Under the pieces are notes generated by a model. It was not told where the DNA came from. It saw only the letters and a program-made list of their open reading frames with translations, and searched no databases. A DNA stretch of 32,201 nt, taken from contig CALJJR010000013.1 in the NCBI GenBank assembly GCA_937973905.1, forward strand, positions 1 through 32,201, written 5' to 3'. The stretch is from an uncultured Arenicella sp. (GTDB lineage: Bacteria > Pseudomonadota > Gammaproteobacteria > Arenicellales > Arenicellaceae). Positions 18,100 through 27,712 of the stretch are shown one piece after another (position 1 is the stretch's first letter; each line of letters starts with the position of its first letter). Position numbers and translations under genes: made by a program.

Positions 18100-20185
18100 A
18101 GGCTTCTCGGCTGCCAACCCAACGTTGGATCAGAGGTTCAATATTCTGTGGGCAGACCCGCGACATCGTCGTCGCGCTGGCTGCCAAATCTGGCAATAAA
18201 GCTTGGTCCCGAATGATATCAGCGATTTTAAAACTCAAACTGCCGGTTTGCCGAGTTCCAAGCAGCTCTCCAGCGCCGCGCATAGCAAGGTCTTGTTCTG
18301 CGATGACAAAGCCATCATTGGTTTCGCGCAGAATTTTTAACCGCTGTTTAGCGTGCTCGCCAAGTGGGGTTTGGTAGAGCAAAATACAGTAAGACTGTTC
18401 ACTGCCTCGCCCGACTCTGCCCCGCAATTGATGCAGTTGCGCCAAGCCCATCCGCTCAGCGTTTTCGATCACCATCAAGCTGGCATTGGGTACATCCACC
18501 CCGACCTCAATCACTGTGGTCGCGACCAATAAGTGAGTTTGCCCTTTGCGAAAGTCGCTCATCGCGGCTTCTTTCTCCTTGGGCTTCAAGCGACCATGCA
18601 CCAAACCCACATTGAGACCAAACAATTGTTCGCTGAGTTCACGCTCAGTATCGGTGGCGGCTTGTGCGGTCAAGGCTTCGCTCTCGTCGATAAGTGGGCA
18701 CACCCAATACACTTGCTTACCCTGCTTGCAGGCCTCTCTAACGCGTTCGATTACCGCCTGTCGCTTACTATCAGCGGCCATGACCACCGTTTCAACAGGA
18801 GTTCGGCCAGGCGGTAATTCGTCAATGTTGGAGACGTCTAAATCTGCATAAAAGCTCATCGCCAAAGTTCGTGGTATGGGGGTTGCAGTCATCACCATTT
18901 GATGCGGCACCACGCCCGCAGGGGTTTTGTCACGCAAAGCGAGACGTTGATCAACGCCAAAGCGATGTTGTTCGTCAATCACCACAAACCCAAGCTGCCG
19001 ATAACTAACCGATTCTTGAATCAAGGCATGCGTGCCTACGGCAATCAGCAATTCTCCGCTGGCAAGTTTTTCAAGCGTTGCGCGTTTCTCGGCAGCTGGC
19101 GTTTTACTCGCAAGCCAACCCACTTCGATACCCAGAGTTGTAAACCAAGCGGTTAAGGTGGCGTAATGTTGTTCTGCGAGTAACTCAGTTGGTGCCATCA
19201 GTACGCTTTGTACCTTGGCTTCCACGGCGTGCAACATGGCATTGGCCGCAACCACAGTTTTGCCGGAACCTACATCCCCTTGCACCAACCGCATCATCGG
19301 TATGTTCTTATCTAAATCAACACTGAGTTCCTCTGAAACACGCTGTTGCGCGCCGGTTAGCTGAAACGGCAACTGCGCCTCAAACTGAGCAATCAAATCT
19401 GTCGGCTTTGCGAGTTTTGGCGCTTGGTCGTTGTTACGCAATTCACGCGCTTTGCGCAAGCTGAAATGGTGTGCAAGTAATTCCTCAAAGATAAGTCTTT
19501 GATGTGCCGCGCTGCGCGCCTCTGCCATCGCAGCCAAATCAATACCCGAGTTAGGACGATGCAAACTAAGTAAAGCATCACTTAATTCGACTTCTTGTAA
19601 GGATTTGCGCAGCTTTTCTGGCAACACTTCAATTTGCAGGAATTCGCTGACGTTGGGCAGACCTTGCTTTAGAGCTTGATCAGTAATTTTACGCCACAGG
19701 AGTTGGCTGACTCCTTCGGTTGTTGGATAAATAGGCGTCAGCGTTTTGTCTAACCCCCCAACAGGTCGCTCAGGAAATACACGGTACTCAGGATGCACCA
19801 TCTCATAGCCTTTGATGCCGCGTCTCGCCGCGCCAAAACACCGAACCCAATGACCACGACGAAACGACTTCTCCTGCGCGCGGGAGAAATGAAACAGACG
19901 CAGAGTTAAAAACCCAGTCCCATCTGAAATTTTTACCAATAGGCTGCGACGGCGCCCAAAGACAACTTGAGCAACCTCGATTTCGCCAACGACCACCACC
20001 GAATGACCGTCGAGCAGCGCGCCCAGCTCCGTCACGGCGGTACGGTCTTCATAACGATGGGGCAAATGAAACAAAACGTCGCTGATGGTGTGGACGTGCA
20101 ACCTAGCCAGCTTTGCCGCCACGGCTGGCCCTACACCAGCGAGGTTGGTGAGAGCATTACCGCCAATCTGCTTGGCCTTAGGCAT
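18086..20185 (-). CDS. recG: ATP-dependent DNA helicase RecG
   Basis: LVQGDVGSGKTVVA, DEQHRFGVDQR, MTATPIPRTLAM, QLRGRVGRG, N-terminal wedge domain. Start MPKAKQ. Confidence 0.96.
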   Translation of the reverse strand: MPKAKQIGGNALTNLAGVGPAVAAKLARLHVHTISDVLFHLPHRYEDRTAVTELGALLDGHSVVVVGEIEVAQVVFGRRRSLLVKISDGTGFLTLRLFHFSRAQEKSFRRGHWVRCFGAARRGIKGYEMVHPEYRVFPERPVGGLDKTLTPIYPTTEGVSQLLWRKITDQALKQGLPNVSEFLQIEVLPEKLRKSLQEVELSDALLSLHRPNSGIDLAAMAEARSAAHQRLIFEELLAHHFSLRKARELRNNDQAPKLAKPTDLIAQFEAQLPFQLTGAQQRVSEELSVDLDKNIPMMRLVQGDVGSGKTVVAANAMLHAVEAKVQSVLMAPTELLAEQHYATLTAWFTTLGIEVGWLASKTPAAEKRATLEKLASGELLIAVGTHALIQESVSYRQLGFVVIDEQHRFGVDQRLALRDKTPAGVVPHQMVMTATPIPRTLAMSFYADLDVSNIDELPPGRTPVETVVMAADSKRQAVIERVREACKQGKQVYWVCPLIDESEALTAQAATDTERELSEQLFGLNVGLVHGRLKPKEKEAAMSDFRKGQTHLLVATTVIEVGVDVPNASLMVIENAERMGLAQLHQLRGRVGRGSEQSYCILLYQTPLGEHAKQRLKILRETNDGFVIAEQDLAMRGAGELLGTRQTGSLSFKIADIIRDQALLPDLAASATTMSRVCPQNIEPLIQRWVGSREAYVNA

Positions 20186-20258
20186 CGTCAAAATCCATTT
20201 CAATGCGCATCGAAGAAATTCGTACTATAAGCAATCGCTGAGAACTTTATCTCTTGCC

Positions 20259-20642
20259 TCAAGGCAGGTAGAGAACCGCGTCAATTTCTATTTTTACGTC
20301 TTTGGGTAACGCCGCGACCTGCACAGCGGCACGCGCGGGATATGGCATAGGAACATATTCGGCCATGATCTTATTTAACTCGGCAAAGTCGCCCAAGTCG
20401 GTTAAATAAACAGTCAGCTTCACCGCATCTTGAAGGCGCCCATTTGCGGCGCCTGCAACCGCAGTTAGGTTCTTAAAAACTTGATGTGCTTGTTGCGAGA
20501 AGTCGTCACCCACTACCTCCATGGAAGCTGGGTCGAGCGGAATTTGCCCGGATATATAAACTGTCTCACCCGCAATCACGGCTTGAGAATACGCGCCAAT
20601 CGCAGCTGGCGCCGCATCGGTTGAAACTGTTTTTTTACTCAT
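20259..20642 (-). CDS. RidA family reactive intermediate/imine deaminase
   Basis: AIGAYSQAVIAGETVYISGQIPLDP, YPARAAVQVAALPKDVKIEIDAVL. Confidence 0.92.
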   Translation of the reverse strand: MSKKTVSTDAAPAAIGAYSQAVIAGETVYISGQIPLDPASMEVVGDDFSQQAHQVFKNLTAVAGAANGRLQDAVKLTVYLTDLGDFAELNKIMAEYVPMPYPARAAVQVAALPKDVKIEIDAVLYLP

Positions 20643-20689
20643 AAATCACCATTTAGTTGGCGAAGGTGAGCATTACTAAAGGGATGTTG

Positions 20690-22843
20690 CTAACCTTTTT
20701 TACGCTGCACTTTCGCGACCCGAGTTTGCCGTTTAATCGCACGCATAATCTGCGCTAAGTGCACACGATTGCGCACGTCGATTACAAAGTCTATCATTCT
20801 CAAATTGTCGGAGCCATCATGTAAATCTACGTGATTGATGTTTGATTCATTTTCAGCAATAGCCGTGGCGACCGCCGCAAAGGCCCCCGCTTCATGTTTG
20901 AGTCGAACCTGCAAGCGCACATGAAAATCTTGATCCAGTTGCTCATCCCAATCAACCATCAGACATCGTTCTGGAGTTTTGCGCAACTCCACTATATTCG
21001 GGCAATCAGCGGTATGAACAACTAAGCCATGACCCGCGGTAAATGTTCCGAGTATCGAGTCGCCAGGTATCGGGTTGCAACATTTGGAGTACGTAATCAG
21101 TAAGCCTTCAGCCCCCCGAATAACCAGCGCTTCTTGACCTAACACTTTTCCTTCGCCTTGGCCGTAATCACTGAGCTGGGCAATTTGACGAGCAACGAGA
21201 TCCGGCAGCCTGTTGCCTAAACCAATGTCGATCAGTAGTTCTGACCATTCGTCGATTTCAAGTTCTTCGAGCAACTTGGTTTGCACCGCCTTTGGAATTC
21301 TGCGTCGGCCAAACAAACGTTGTTTGGTTGCACCCGCCAAAAGACGCTTGCCGAGATTGAGCGCATCGGCCGTCGTTTGCTGTTTCAGAAAATTTCGTAT
21401 CCGAGAGCGTGCTCTGGCCGTAACCGCATAATTCAACCAAACGGCGGTAGGCCAAGACTTTGCTGCGGTAATGATTTCGACCCGATCACCGTTGTGCAAC
21501 ACAGTCGGTAGGGTTGCAAGCGCCTTATTAATACGCGCGCCGGTACAATGGATGCCAACGTCCGTATGCACGGCGAACGCGAAATCCAAGGCAGTGCTCC
21601 CACGTGGTAGTTTTTTGATGTCACCCTTGGGCGTGAATACATAGACTTCGTCCGGGTATAAATCGGTTTTAAGGTGTTCTAAAAACTCGATTGGGCTGCC
21701 GGTGTGATGATCGGGATCTAGCAAATCCAGTAGCCATTGTCGCGCCAAGTGACTGGAGTTGCTGGCATCCAAATGGTCTGATTTGTAGACCCAGTGCGCA
21801 GCCACCCCTGCTTCAGCAATGTGGTCCATCTCAAGGGTTCGAATTTGCACTTCGATATTGTCTCCAAGGGGGCCAAACACCACGGTATGTAAACTTTGAT
21901 AACCGTTCGCTTTTGGAATAGCGACGTAGTCAGCAAACCGCCCTGGAATAGGCTTATAGGCATTGTGAATAATGCCGAGCACACGGTAACAATCATCCAC
22001 ACTCGAAACAATGATTCGAAAGCCAAAAATGTCATGCAATTCTTCAAACGAGCGACGCTTCTTCACCATCTTCTTATAGATGCTAAATACCGTCTTGCGT
22101 CGCCCCTTAACACGGAAATCTTGCAGACCAGCATTGGTCAAAGTGGTATTTAGAGACTCGCGCAATTTTTCGACAATCCGTTTGCGATTTCCCGCACGCG
22201 TCGCTATTGCCTCACTGATCGCATGATGTCTTTTGGGATAAAGGTGTCGAAAGCACAAGTCTTGCAGCTCTTGGGCCCAATGATAAAGACCAAGACGTTC
22301 TGCAATCGGCGCATAAATTTCCAGCGTTTGCTTAGAGATCCGACGACGCTTGTCGGCGGCCATAACCCCCAGCGTGCGCATATTGTGCAATCGGTCAGCG
22401 AGCTTGATAATCATCACGCGCACGTCTTCCGACATCGCCATTAACATCTTGCGAAAATTTTCAGCTTCGGCCTGTTCTTTAGTGTCGAACTGAATCTGAC
22501 CGATCTTAGAAACACCGTCCACTAACAACGCGACATCATCGCCAAATTTGGCGATGATGTCGTCTTTAGATGCCGGTGTGTCTTCGATTACGTCATGCAA
22601 TAACGCAGCCATCACTGAGCGCGCGTCCATTTGCAATTCGGCCAGCGTATCCGCTACTTCAATTGGATGATGTATATAGTGCTCGCCGGTGCGCCTTACC
22701 TGACCACGATGCGCTTGTTCAGCGAAATGAAAAGCGCGATAGATTTCATCAAGCGACTCGCGCGGCAGATATTCTGCCAAGCGGCCTTCGCAGACCGCGC
22801 GCATTGCTTTTTCTGGAGATGGAGAAAAGAAACGTTTTGCCAC
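20690..22843 (-). CDS. spoT: Bifunctional (p)ppGpp synthetase/hydrolase SpoT
   Basis: HD domain (AALLHDVIEDTPA), synthetase (FRIIVSSVDDCYRVLGIIH), TGS (DLYPDEVYVFTPKGDIKKLPRGSTALDFAFAVHTDVG), ACT; located next to rpoZ. Confidence 0.95.
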   Translation of the reverse strand: MAKRFFSPSPEKAMRAVCEGRLAEYLPRESLDEIYRAFHFAEQAHRGQVRRTGEHYIHHPIEVADTLAELQMDARSVMAALLHDVIEDTPASKDDIIAKFGDDVALLVDGVSKIGQIQFDTKEQAEAENFRKMLMAMSEDVRVMIIKLADRLHNMRTLGVMAADKRRRISKQTLEIYAPIAERLGLYHWAQELQDLCFRHLYPKRHHAISEAIATRAGNRKRIVEKLRESLNTTLTNAGLQDFRVKGRRKTVFSIYKKMVKKRRSFEELHDIFGFRIIVSSVDDCYRVLGIIHNAYKPIPGRFADYVAIPKANGYQSLHTVVFGPLGDNIEVQIRTLEMDHIAEAGVAAHWVYKSDHLDASNSSHLARQWLLDLLDPDHHTGSPIEFLEHLKTDLYPDEVYVFTPKGDIKKLPRGSTALDFAFAVHTDVGIHCTGARINKALATLPTVLHNGDRVEIITAAKSWPTAVWLNYAVTARARSRIRNFLKQQTTADALNLGKRLLAGATKQRLFGRRRIPKAVQTKLLEELEIDEWSELLIDIGLGNRLPDLVARQIAQLSDYGQGEGKVLGQEALVIRGAEGLLITYSKCCNPIPGDSILGTFTAGHGLVVHTADCPNIVELRKTPERCLMVDWDEQLDQDFHVRLQVRLKHEAGAFAAVATAIAENESNINHVDLHDGSDNLRMIDFVIDVRNRVHLAQIMRAIKRQTRVAKVQRKKG

Positions 22844-22940
22844 AAGCCTTAGCTCAAGTTAAAACGTTGGGACACAGCAATGAAGCTTAATGTACAACTG
22901 GGGTGCGCGGTGTAGCTGATGCTGCAACCGGGCAATGCGA

Positions 22941-23285
22941 CTACTCGCCTTCTTTTGCGCCGGTCTCGCCCAAGTCGGAGCCGCCCGTCAGTTCCGCCTG
23001 AAGTGCGGCGGTAAGAGCGTCCAACTCCGTCGGCTCTGATTCTTCCTCTTCAGAACTCTCGATAAACTCTAGAATTTCTTCTTCGATCTGCTCATCGAGA
23101 ATGTCACGTGTGACATGACCTTCAGCGATTTCACGCAAGGCCAGAACGGTTGGCTTGTCATTTTCTTCGTCAACAAACGGTTCAGAACCCAGAGAAATCT
23201 GGCGTGCTCGCTTGGTTGCAACCAAGACAAGCTGAAAACGGTTATCTACATTGGCGAGACAATCTTCAACGGTTACTCGTGCCAT
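22941..23285 (-). CDS. rpoZ: DNA-directed RNA polymerase omega subunit
   Basis: [33 protein letters not shown]; adjacent to spoT and gmk. Confidence 0.95.
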   Translation of the reverse strand: MARVTVEDCLANVDNRFQLVLVATKRARQISLGSEPFVDEENDKPTVLALREIAEGHVTRDILDEQIEEEILEFIESSEEEESEPTELDALTAALQAELTGGSDLGETGAKEGE

Positions 23286-23364
23286 GTGTTACTCCTAAAT
23301 CAAATAAATGCAGTGGATCAATAAACGCAAGCGCGCCTGACCCTTGTTGTTTTCTGCAGTGTCA

Positions 23365-23386
23365 GAAAAGCCGCCCAGAGGCGGCT
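23365..23386 (-). terminator. Rho-independent terminator downstream of gmk
   Basis: agccgcc (23369-23375) / ggcggct (23380-23386), loop caga; on the minus strand the stem is followed by TTTT. Lies between gmk and rpoZ. Confidence 0.7.
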
Positions 23387-23493
23387 GTGGTGTACTTTGA
23401 ACCTATTGCGGTTAGCGGCTAAGTATCAGGTATTCCGGTGGTTGAACAGTCTTGCAACCGACGCGGACAGTCTCTTCAGAATTTGTCTACAAA

Positions 23494-24123
23494 CTATACC
23501 GTATTAGCCTGACCGTCGTAATCTGCGTCGAGCAGATCATCAAGGTCCACAGTTAAGGCGCGGATATTATCACTTTCGCCAGCAACTATCAGCGTTAAAT
23601 CGACTAAAGCTTCATTAAAATCATCGTTTAAAACGACGAAATCGGCCTCTTTACAATGTTGCATTTCATCGATTGCTTGACGCATACGCGAGCGAATCAC
23701 ATCTTCTGAGTCACTGCCGCGGCTGCGCAATCGTCGTTCCAACTCAGAGATGGAGGGCGGCAAAATACTGATACTCACTGCTTGTGGCATTTGCTCACGC
23801 ACTTCACGCGCTCCTTGCCAATCAATATCCAACACCACGTTTAGCCCCGCAGCTAGCATTTCTTCCACTGCAAGCCGCGATGTGCCGTAGTAATTACCGT
23901 ACACCTGCGCATACTCGAGAAACACGCCATCGTCGACCATTTGTAAGAATTCCGCTTGATCAACAAAGAAATAGTCTTCGCCATTCACTTCGCCTGCGCG
24001 ACGTTGACGAGTGGTATGAGAGATCGACATACGGCTTTCGGCGCTACTCGCGAGAAGAGCTCGTGCCAAGCTAGTTTTACCTGCACCTGATGGCGCTGAA
24101 ATGATGAATAATTTGCCGTTCAC
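23494..24123 (-). CDS. gmk: Guanylate kinase
   Basis: LFIISAPSGAGKTSLARALL, SHTTRQRRAGEVNGEDYFFV, LDIDWQGAREV. Confidence 0.95.
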   Translation of the reverse strand: MNGKLFIISAPSGAGKTSLARALLASSAESRMSISHTTRQRRAGEVNGEDYFFVDQAEFLQMVDDGVFLEYAQVYGNYYGTSRLAVEEMLAAGLNVVLDIDWQGAREVREQMPQAVSISILPPSISELERRLRSRGSDSEDVIRSRMRQAIDEMQHCKEADFVVLNDDFNEALVDLTLIVAGESDNIRALTVDLDDLLDADYDGQANTV

Positions 24124-24228
24124 GAAAAGAGTTGTTTGGCTGAAACTGGCTTTGCCGTATTCTACGCGAATCTAAGCCAAGGCCAACAGCCAAAGCAGGC
24201 TTTTCTGGCCTCGGCCAACAACGAAACT

Positions 24229-25149
24229 ATGAAAAATGCGCTTTTATACGCCGTCACCGTATTGATTTGGGGCTCAACCTGGCTGGCAATCGAGTTTCAG
24301 CTCGGAACTGTTGCGCCGGAAGCGTCGGTTTTATATCGCTTTACTATTGCCGCAGCGCTGATGTGGTCGTATTGTTTGATTGCACGGGTGCCGTTAAGGT
24401 TTTCCTTGGCCAATCATGGGTTCATGCTGCTGTTAGGCTTGGGCGTGTTTAGCATCAACTATTTAATGATGTACTTCGCGCAGCAATACCTCACTTCGGC
24501 AATGACATCGATTGCCTTCTCCACCATGCTGTTGATGAACATCATTAATACTCGTTTGTTCTTTGGCAAAGAAATTGAAAGACGAACCTATGTAGGCGCT
24601 TGTATCGGCGTTCTGGGCATTGTTGCCCTCTTTTGGGATGACTTAGCCGTGATGAATCTGGGCGATGGATCTCTGTTGGGTCTCGCATTGGTGCTCATAG
24701 GAACGCTGATCGCATCATTTGGGAACATGGTCAGTGTGCGCAACTCAAACGAAGGTATGAATGTATTCGCAGTTAACGCCTGGGCAATGAGTTACGGCTG
24801 CCTCGTACTACTAGTGTTTGCACTGTTTCGCCAAGTACCTTTCACGTTTTCAACGGAACCGGGCTACGTTATTTCGCTTTTGTATCTAGCCGTATTCGGC
24901 ACAGTGATCGCCTTTGCCAGCTACTTCGTCCTACTCAAAAATATTGGCCCAGAAAAGGCCAGTTATGCGGTGGTTTTATTTCCTCTGGTAGCGGTTACAT
25001 TAAGCAGTTTCTTTGAGGGTTTTGTGTGGACCTTACCCATTGTAATCGGATTCGCAATGGTCTTAGTTGGCAACATCATTGTGCTGACTCCAGCCGATAA
25101 ATTTGCCAAAATCCTCGGGCGCGCACTACGTTCTCCAGGGATACCCTAG
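24229..25149 (+). CDS. EamA-family (DMT) transporter
   Basis: Start set at MKNALLYAVTVLIWGSTWLAIEFQLG; about ten hydrophobic segments; C-terminal LFPLVAVTLSSFFEG. Confidence 0.85.
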   Translation: MKNALLYAVTVLIWGSTWLAIEFQLGTVAPEASVLYRFTIAAALMWSYCLIARVPLRFSLANHGFMLLLGLGVFSINYLMMYFAQQYLTSAMTSIAFSTMLLMNIINTRLFFGKEIERRTYVGACIGVLGIVALFWDDLAVMNLGDGSLLGLALVLIGTLIASFGNMVSVRNSNEGMNVFAVNAWAMSYGCLVLLVFALFRQVPFTFSTEPGYVISLLYLAVFGTVIAFASYFVLLKNIGPEKASYAVVLFPLVAVTLSSFFEGFVWTLPIVIGFAMVLVGNIIVLTPADKFAKILGRALRSPGIP

Positions 25150-25184
25150 CGAGCAAACAGCAACAACTTGAACTCAACGACCGA

Positions 25185-26075
25185 ATGAAAAACGAATCCA
25201 AAGCGCTGGCCTATGGGCTGGCTGCAGTCTTGTGTTGGTCGACGGTTGCCACGGCTTTCAAAATCGCACTGTCTTTACAAAGTATTGCTCAACTTATCTT
25301 TGTGGCTTGTCTTACCTCGGTTGTTTTATTGTGCTGCGTACTGGCTGTTCAAAGCAGACTTCGTACTACCTTAACGAGCCTGCAAAACGATTGGCCGCGA
25401 GCATTGTTGTTCGGTGTGCTCAACCCGCTATTGTACTATTTCGTCCTGTTATCAGCCTACGACATACTACCAGCTCAGGTTGCACAACCGATTAACTACA
25501 CTTGGGCGATTGTGCTTGCCTTTATGGCGGTTCCGTTTCTTGGTCAAGCTTTGCGCAAGGCCGACTTAATCGCTCTAGTAATCTGCTACACCGGAGTCTT
25601 AATTATTTCGTCAGGTGCAAGTGGCGGGGATCAGAGCGCGACTTTCAAGGGGGTCGCATTGGCCTTGTTCAGCACCGTAATCTGGGCTAGCTATTGGATT
25701 CTAAACTCCCGCGACGATCGCCCCCCAACCCCAGCTCTGCTGCAAAACTTTTTGTGTGCACTGCCCGTGGCCGCGGTGCTCGCTTTTTCGATTAGTGGGT
25801 CACCAGCTTGGACTAGTAACGGAGTTCTTGCTGGCATCTATATTGGCTTTTTCGAAATGGGTCTGGCGTTTGTATTTTGGTTACAAGCCATGAAAGCAAC
25901 CGACAATACCAGCCGCTTGAGTAATCTGATTTTTCTCTCTCCTTTTATCTCGCTGATTTTAATTCACCTAATATTGGGCGAGGAGATTCATCCCTACACA
26001 TTTATTGGGTTGATACTGATTCTCGCTGGGATCGCCTATCAGAACCACGCGCCACCCGCTCAAAAACACTCCTAA
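25185..26075 (+). CDS. EamA-family (DMT) transporter, second copy
   Basis: AYGLAAVLCWSTVATAFKIAL; LIFLSPFISLILIHLILGEEIHPYTFIGLILILAGI. Confidence 0.85.
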   Translation: MKNESKALAYGLAAVLCWSTVATAFKIALSLQSIAQLIFVACLTSVVLLCCVLAVQSRLRTTLTSLQNDWPRALLFGVLNPLLYYFVLLSAYDILPAQVAQPINYTWAIVLAFMAVPFLGQALRKADLIALVICYTGVLIISSGASGGDQSATFKGVALALFSTVIWASYWILNSRDDRPPTPALLQNFLCALPVAAVLAFSISGSPAWTSNGVLAGIYIGFFEMGLAFVFWLQAMKATDNTSRLSNLIFLSPFISLILIHLILGEEIHPYTFIGLILILAGIAYQNHAPPAQKHS

Positions 26076-26088
26076 GATCGTTAATCGC

Positions 26089-26119
26089 AATGCAAATGAG
26101 AACGATTCCTATTTGCATT
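26089..26119. promoter_or_regulatory. Candidate Fur box upstream of bfd
   Basis: aatgcaaatgagaacgattcctatttgcatt: 9-bp perfect arms (aatgcaaat/atttgcatt) around a Fur-like core aaatgagaacgatt, 56 bp before the bfd start. Confidence 0.65.
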
Positions 26120-26174
26120 ACTCTTTAAATGGGGTAAACTAATACATCAACACTCACTGATCGTACCCATTTCC

Positions 26175-26399
26175 ATGATTGTCTGCATTTGCAACGCTGT
26201 TTCCGATCGCCAGATCGAACAAGCTGTCGACCAAGGCTTTACCAGCTTGGAAGCAGTGCGTGAAGAGTTGGGTGTTGCCAATAATTGTGGTACTTGCGCT
26301 TGTGAAGCCGAGCGTGTGTTGCAAAACAAGCTCAGCAGCTCCCTATCTGGAAATGCTGCGAATGTTGCCGCGGCGAATGCCCGGCAAATCTTCCTCTAA
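26175..26399 (+). CDS. bfd: Bacterioferritin-associated ferredoxin
   Basis: MIVCICNAVSDRQIEQAV...NNCGTCACEAERVL: C-x-C ... C-x2-C [2Fe-2S] pattern; followed by bfr. Confidence 0.92.
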   Translation: MIVCICNAVSDRQIEQAVDQGFTSLEAVREELGVANNCGTCACEAERVLQNKLSSSLSGNAANVAAANARQIFL

Positions 26400-26531
26400 A
26401 GCTCTAATTCGCCAAACACCTAAATGGCGTGCTCAGCACGGCCCATTTCTCCTTGCCTCATGGAATAGACGGCAATTTCTCAGCACAGCATTTATAATAA
26501 GGGTAATCCCTGAACCCGACTGGAATTAACA

Positions 26532-26996
26532 ATGAAAGGCGATAGCAAAGTAATCGAGTATCTAAACCACGCATTGAAGAATGAGTTAACTGCAATAAAC
26601 CAGTACTTCTTGCACGCCCGGATGTACAAAAACTGGGGATTGGAAAAACTGAACGAGAAGGAGTACGCAGAATCGATTGACGAGATGAAACACGCCGATC
26701 AACTGATCGAACGTATTCTGATGATCGAAGGACTGCCAAACCTGCAAGACCTCGGCAAACTCTACATTGGTCAAAATGTGTTAGAAATGCTCGAATGCGA
26801 TTTGCGCTTGGAACATGAAGCCATTCCGTTACTCAAAGAAGCAATTGCCTACTGCGAGAGCGTTTCCGACTTCGTAACTCGCGATATCTTTGCGTCAATA
26901 CTTGAGAACGAAGAAGAGCATCAGGACTGGCTCGAAACTCAAATTGAATTATTCGCCAAGGTCGGTGAACAGAACTACCTGCAATCGATGATGTAA
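26532..26996 (+). CDS. bfr: Bacterioferritin
   Basis: [40 protein letters not shown]...[26 protein letters not shown]; ferroxidase residues and haem-ligand Met region present. Confidence 0.95.
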   Translation: MKGDSKVIEYLNHALKNELTAINQYFLHARMYKNWGLEKLNEKEYAESIDEMKHADQLIERILMIEGLPNLQDLGKLYIGQNVLEMLECDLRLEHEAIPLLKEAIAYCESVSDFVTRDIFASILENEEEHQDWLETQIELFAKVGEQNYLQSMM

Positions 26997-27028
26997 TCTG
27001 GCTCAAGTCAGTAGTGAATCACACCTAT

Positions 27029-27064
27029 GGCGGTCTAAACTCACATCGAGATTCCTAGACCGCC
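27029..27064. other. Inverted repeat downstream of bfr (possible terminator lacking a clear U-tract)
   Basis: ggcggtcta (27029-27037) / tagaccgcc (27056-27064), 18-nt loop, followed by gataaaaacc. Confidence 0.5.
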
Positions 27065-27115
27065 GATAAAAACCATTACAAGCTCAGATATCAACTTGAC
27101 TTAAGTTTGGCTTTA

Positions 27116-27134
27116 AATGAGAATGATTCTCATT
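27116..27134. promoter_or_regulatory. Fur box, perfect 19-bp palindrome
   Basis: aatgagaatgattctcatt: AATGAGAAT-G-ATTCTCATT, close to the classical Fur-box consensus; lies 28 bp before the 27163 ORF. Confidence 0.85.
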
Positions 27135-27162
27135 CGCATATGAAGCATAATGAACCAGAGAC

Positions 27163-27441
27163 TTGAAAGCTAAACAGCTCACCATTAGTACCCGAGAAGA
27201 TCGTTGGGTGATCCCTTATGACGGCGATCTGTTAAAAGCCTTGCTAACCAGCATGGATCTGAGCGCCCATGATTTAAGGTTTCGATCACCGCGACACTGC
27301 CAAGATTTTGTTCGTGAGGTTGCCTTGCTTGCGGCGCAAGACGAATTACGTTGCTCAAGCCCATCTACTCTAGCAACGCTTACCCGTGAGCTCGTGATTC
27401 ACAATTTAACCGTCAACGAAACGCAGTCCGCGTCGATTTAG
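27163..27441 (+). CDS. Small uncharacterised protein (TTG start), putatively Fur-regulated
   Basis: 92-aa ORF directly after a perfect Fur box; no in-frame ATG between the box and the ORF; no recognised domain. Confidence 0.6.
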   Translation: MKAKQLTISTREDRWVIPYDGDLLKALLTSMDLSAHDLRFRSPRHCQDFVREVALLAAQDELRCSSPSTLATLTRELVIHNLTVNETQSASI

Positions 27442-27451
27442 CCAAGTAAAA

Positions 27452-27712
27452 ATGCAAGAGAAATCTGTATCCAAGGTCAAGATCTGCCGTTCCAATGAGA
27501 CCGATTTTGACGCCGCCATGGCCGCGCTACTAACTTTGATCACTCACCACAGCTTGACCCAATGCCCCGGCGCGACTGTACCAATAGTCGAACGCCTTGA
27601 GAGTCTGCTGCAAAACCCTGAGATCAACTTCTTTCCGCAGCAAAGGGACGTGGTCGTAAAAATGCATCGACTATGGCTAGTCCAACAGTCTGGTTGCCAG
27701 AGACATCACTAA
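27452..27712 (+). CDS. Small uncharacterised protein, probably co-transcribed with the 27163 ORF
   Basis: 86-aa ORF beginning with ATG 10 bp after the previous stop; no recognised domain. Confidence 0.6.
   Translation: MQEKSVSKVKICRSNETDFDAAMAALLTLITHHSLTQCPGATVPIVERLESLLQNPEINFFPQQRDVVVKMHRLWLVQQSGCQRHH

Noticed and set aside
18364-18851. Several plus-strand ORFs antisense to recG (also similar shadow ORFs across spoT, the cob genes and the VWA gene)
   Set aside because: They lie wholly inside strongly supported genes on the other strand and have no recognisable domain content.
17245-24123. gmk-rpoZ-spoT-ridA-recG-ubiA block as unusual
   Set aside because: This is a common conserved gammaproteobacterial gene order; treated as ordinary.
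24136-26075. Two tandem EamA transporters as a novel system
   Set aside because: DMT transporters are common and often duplicated; nothing in the sequence links them to a specific substrate.
26179-26529. 116-aa plus-strand ORF overlapping bfd
   Set aside because: Out of frame with the clear bfd gene; translation is low-complexity shadow sequence with no family resemblance.
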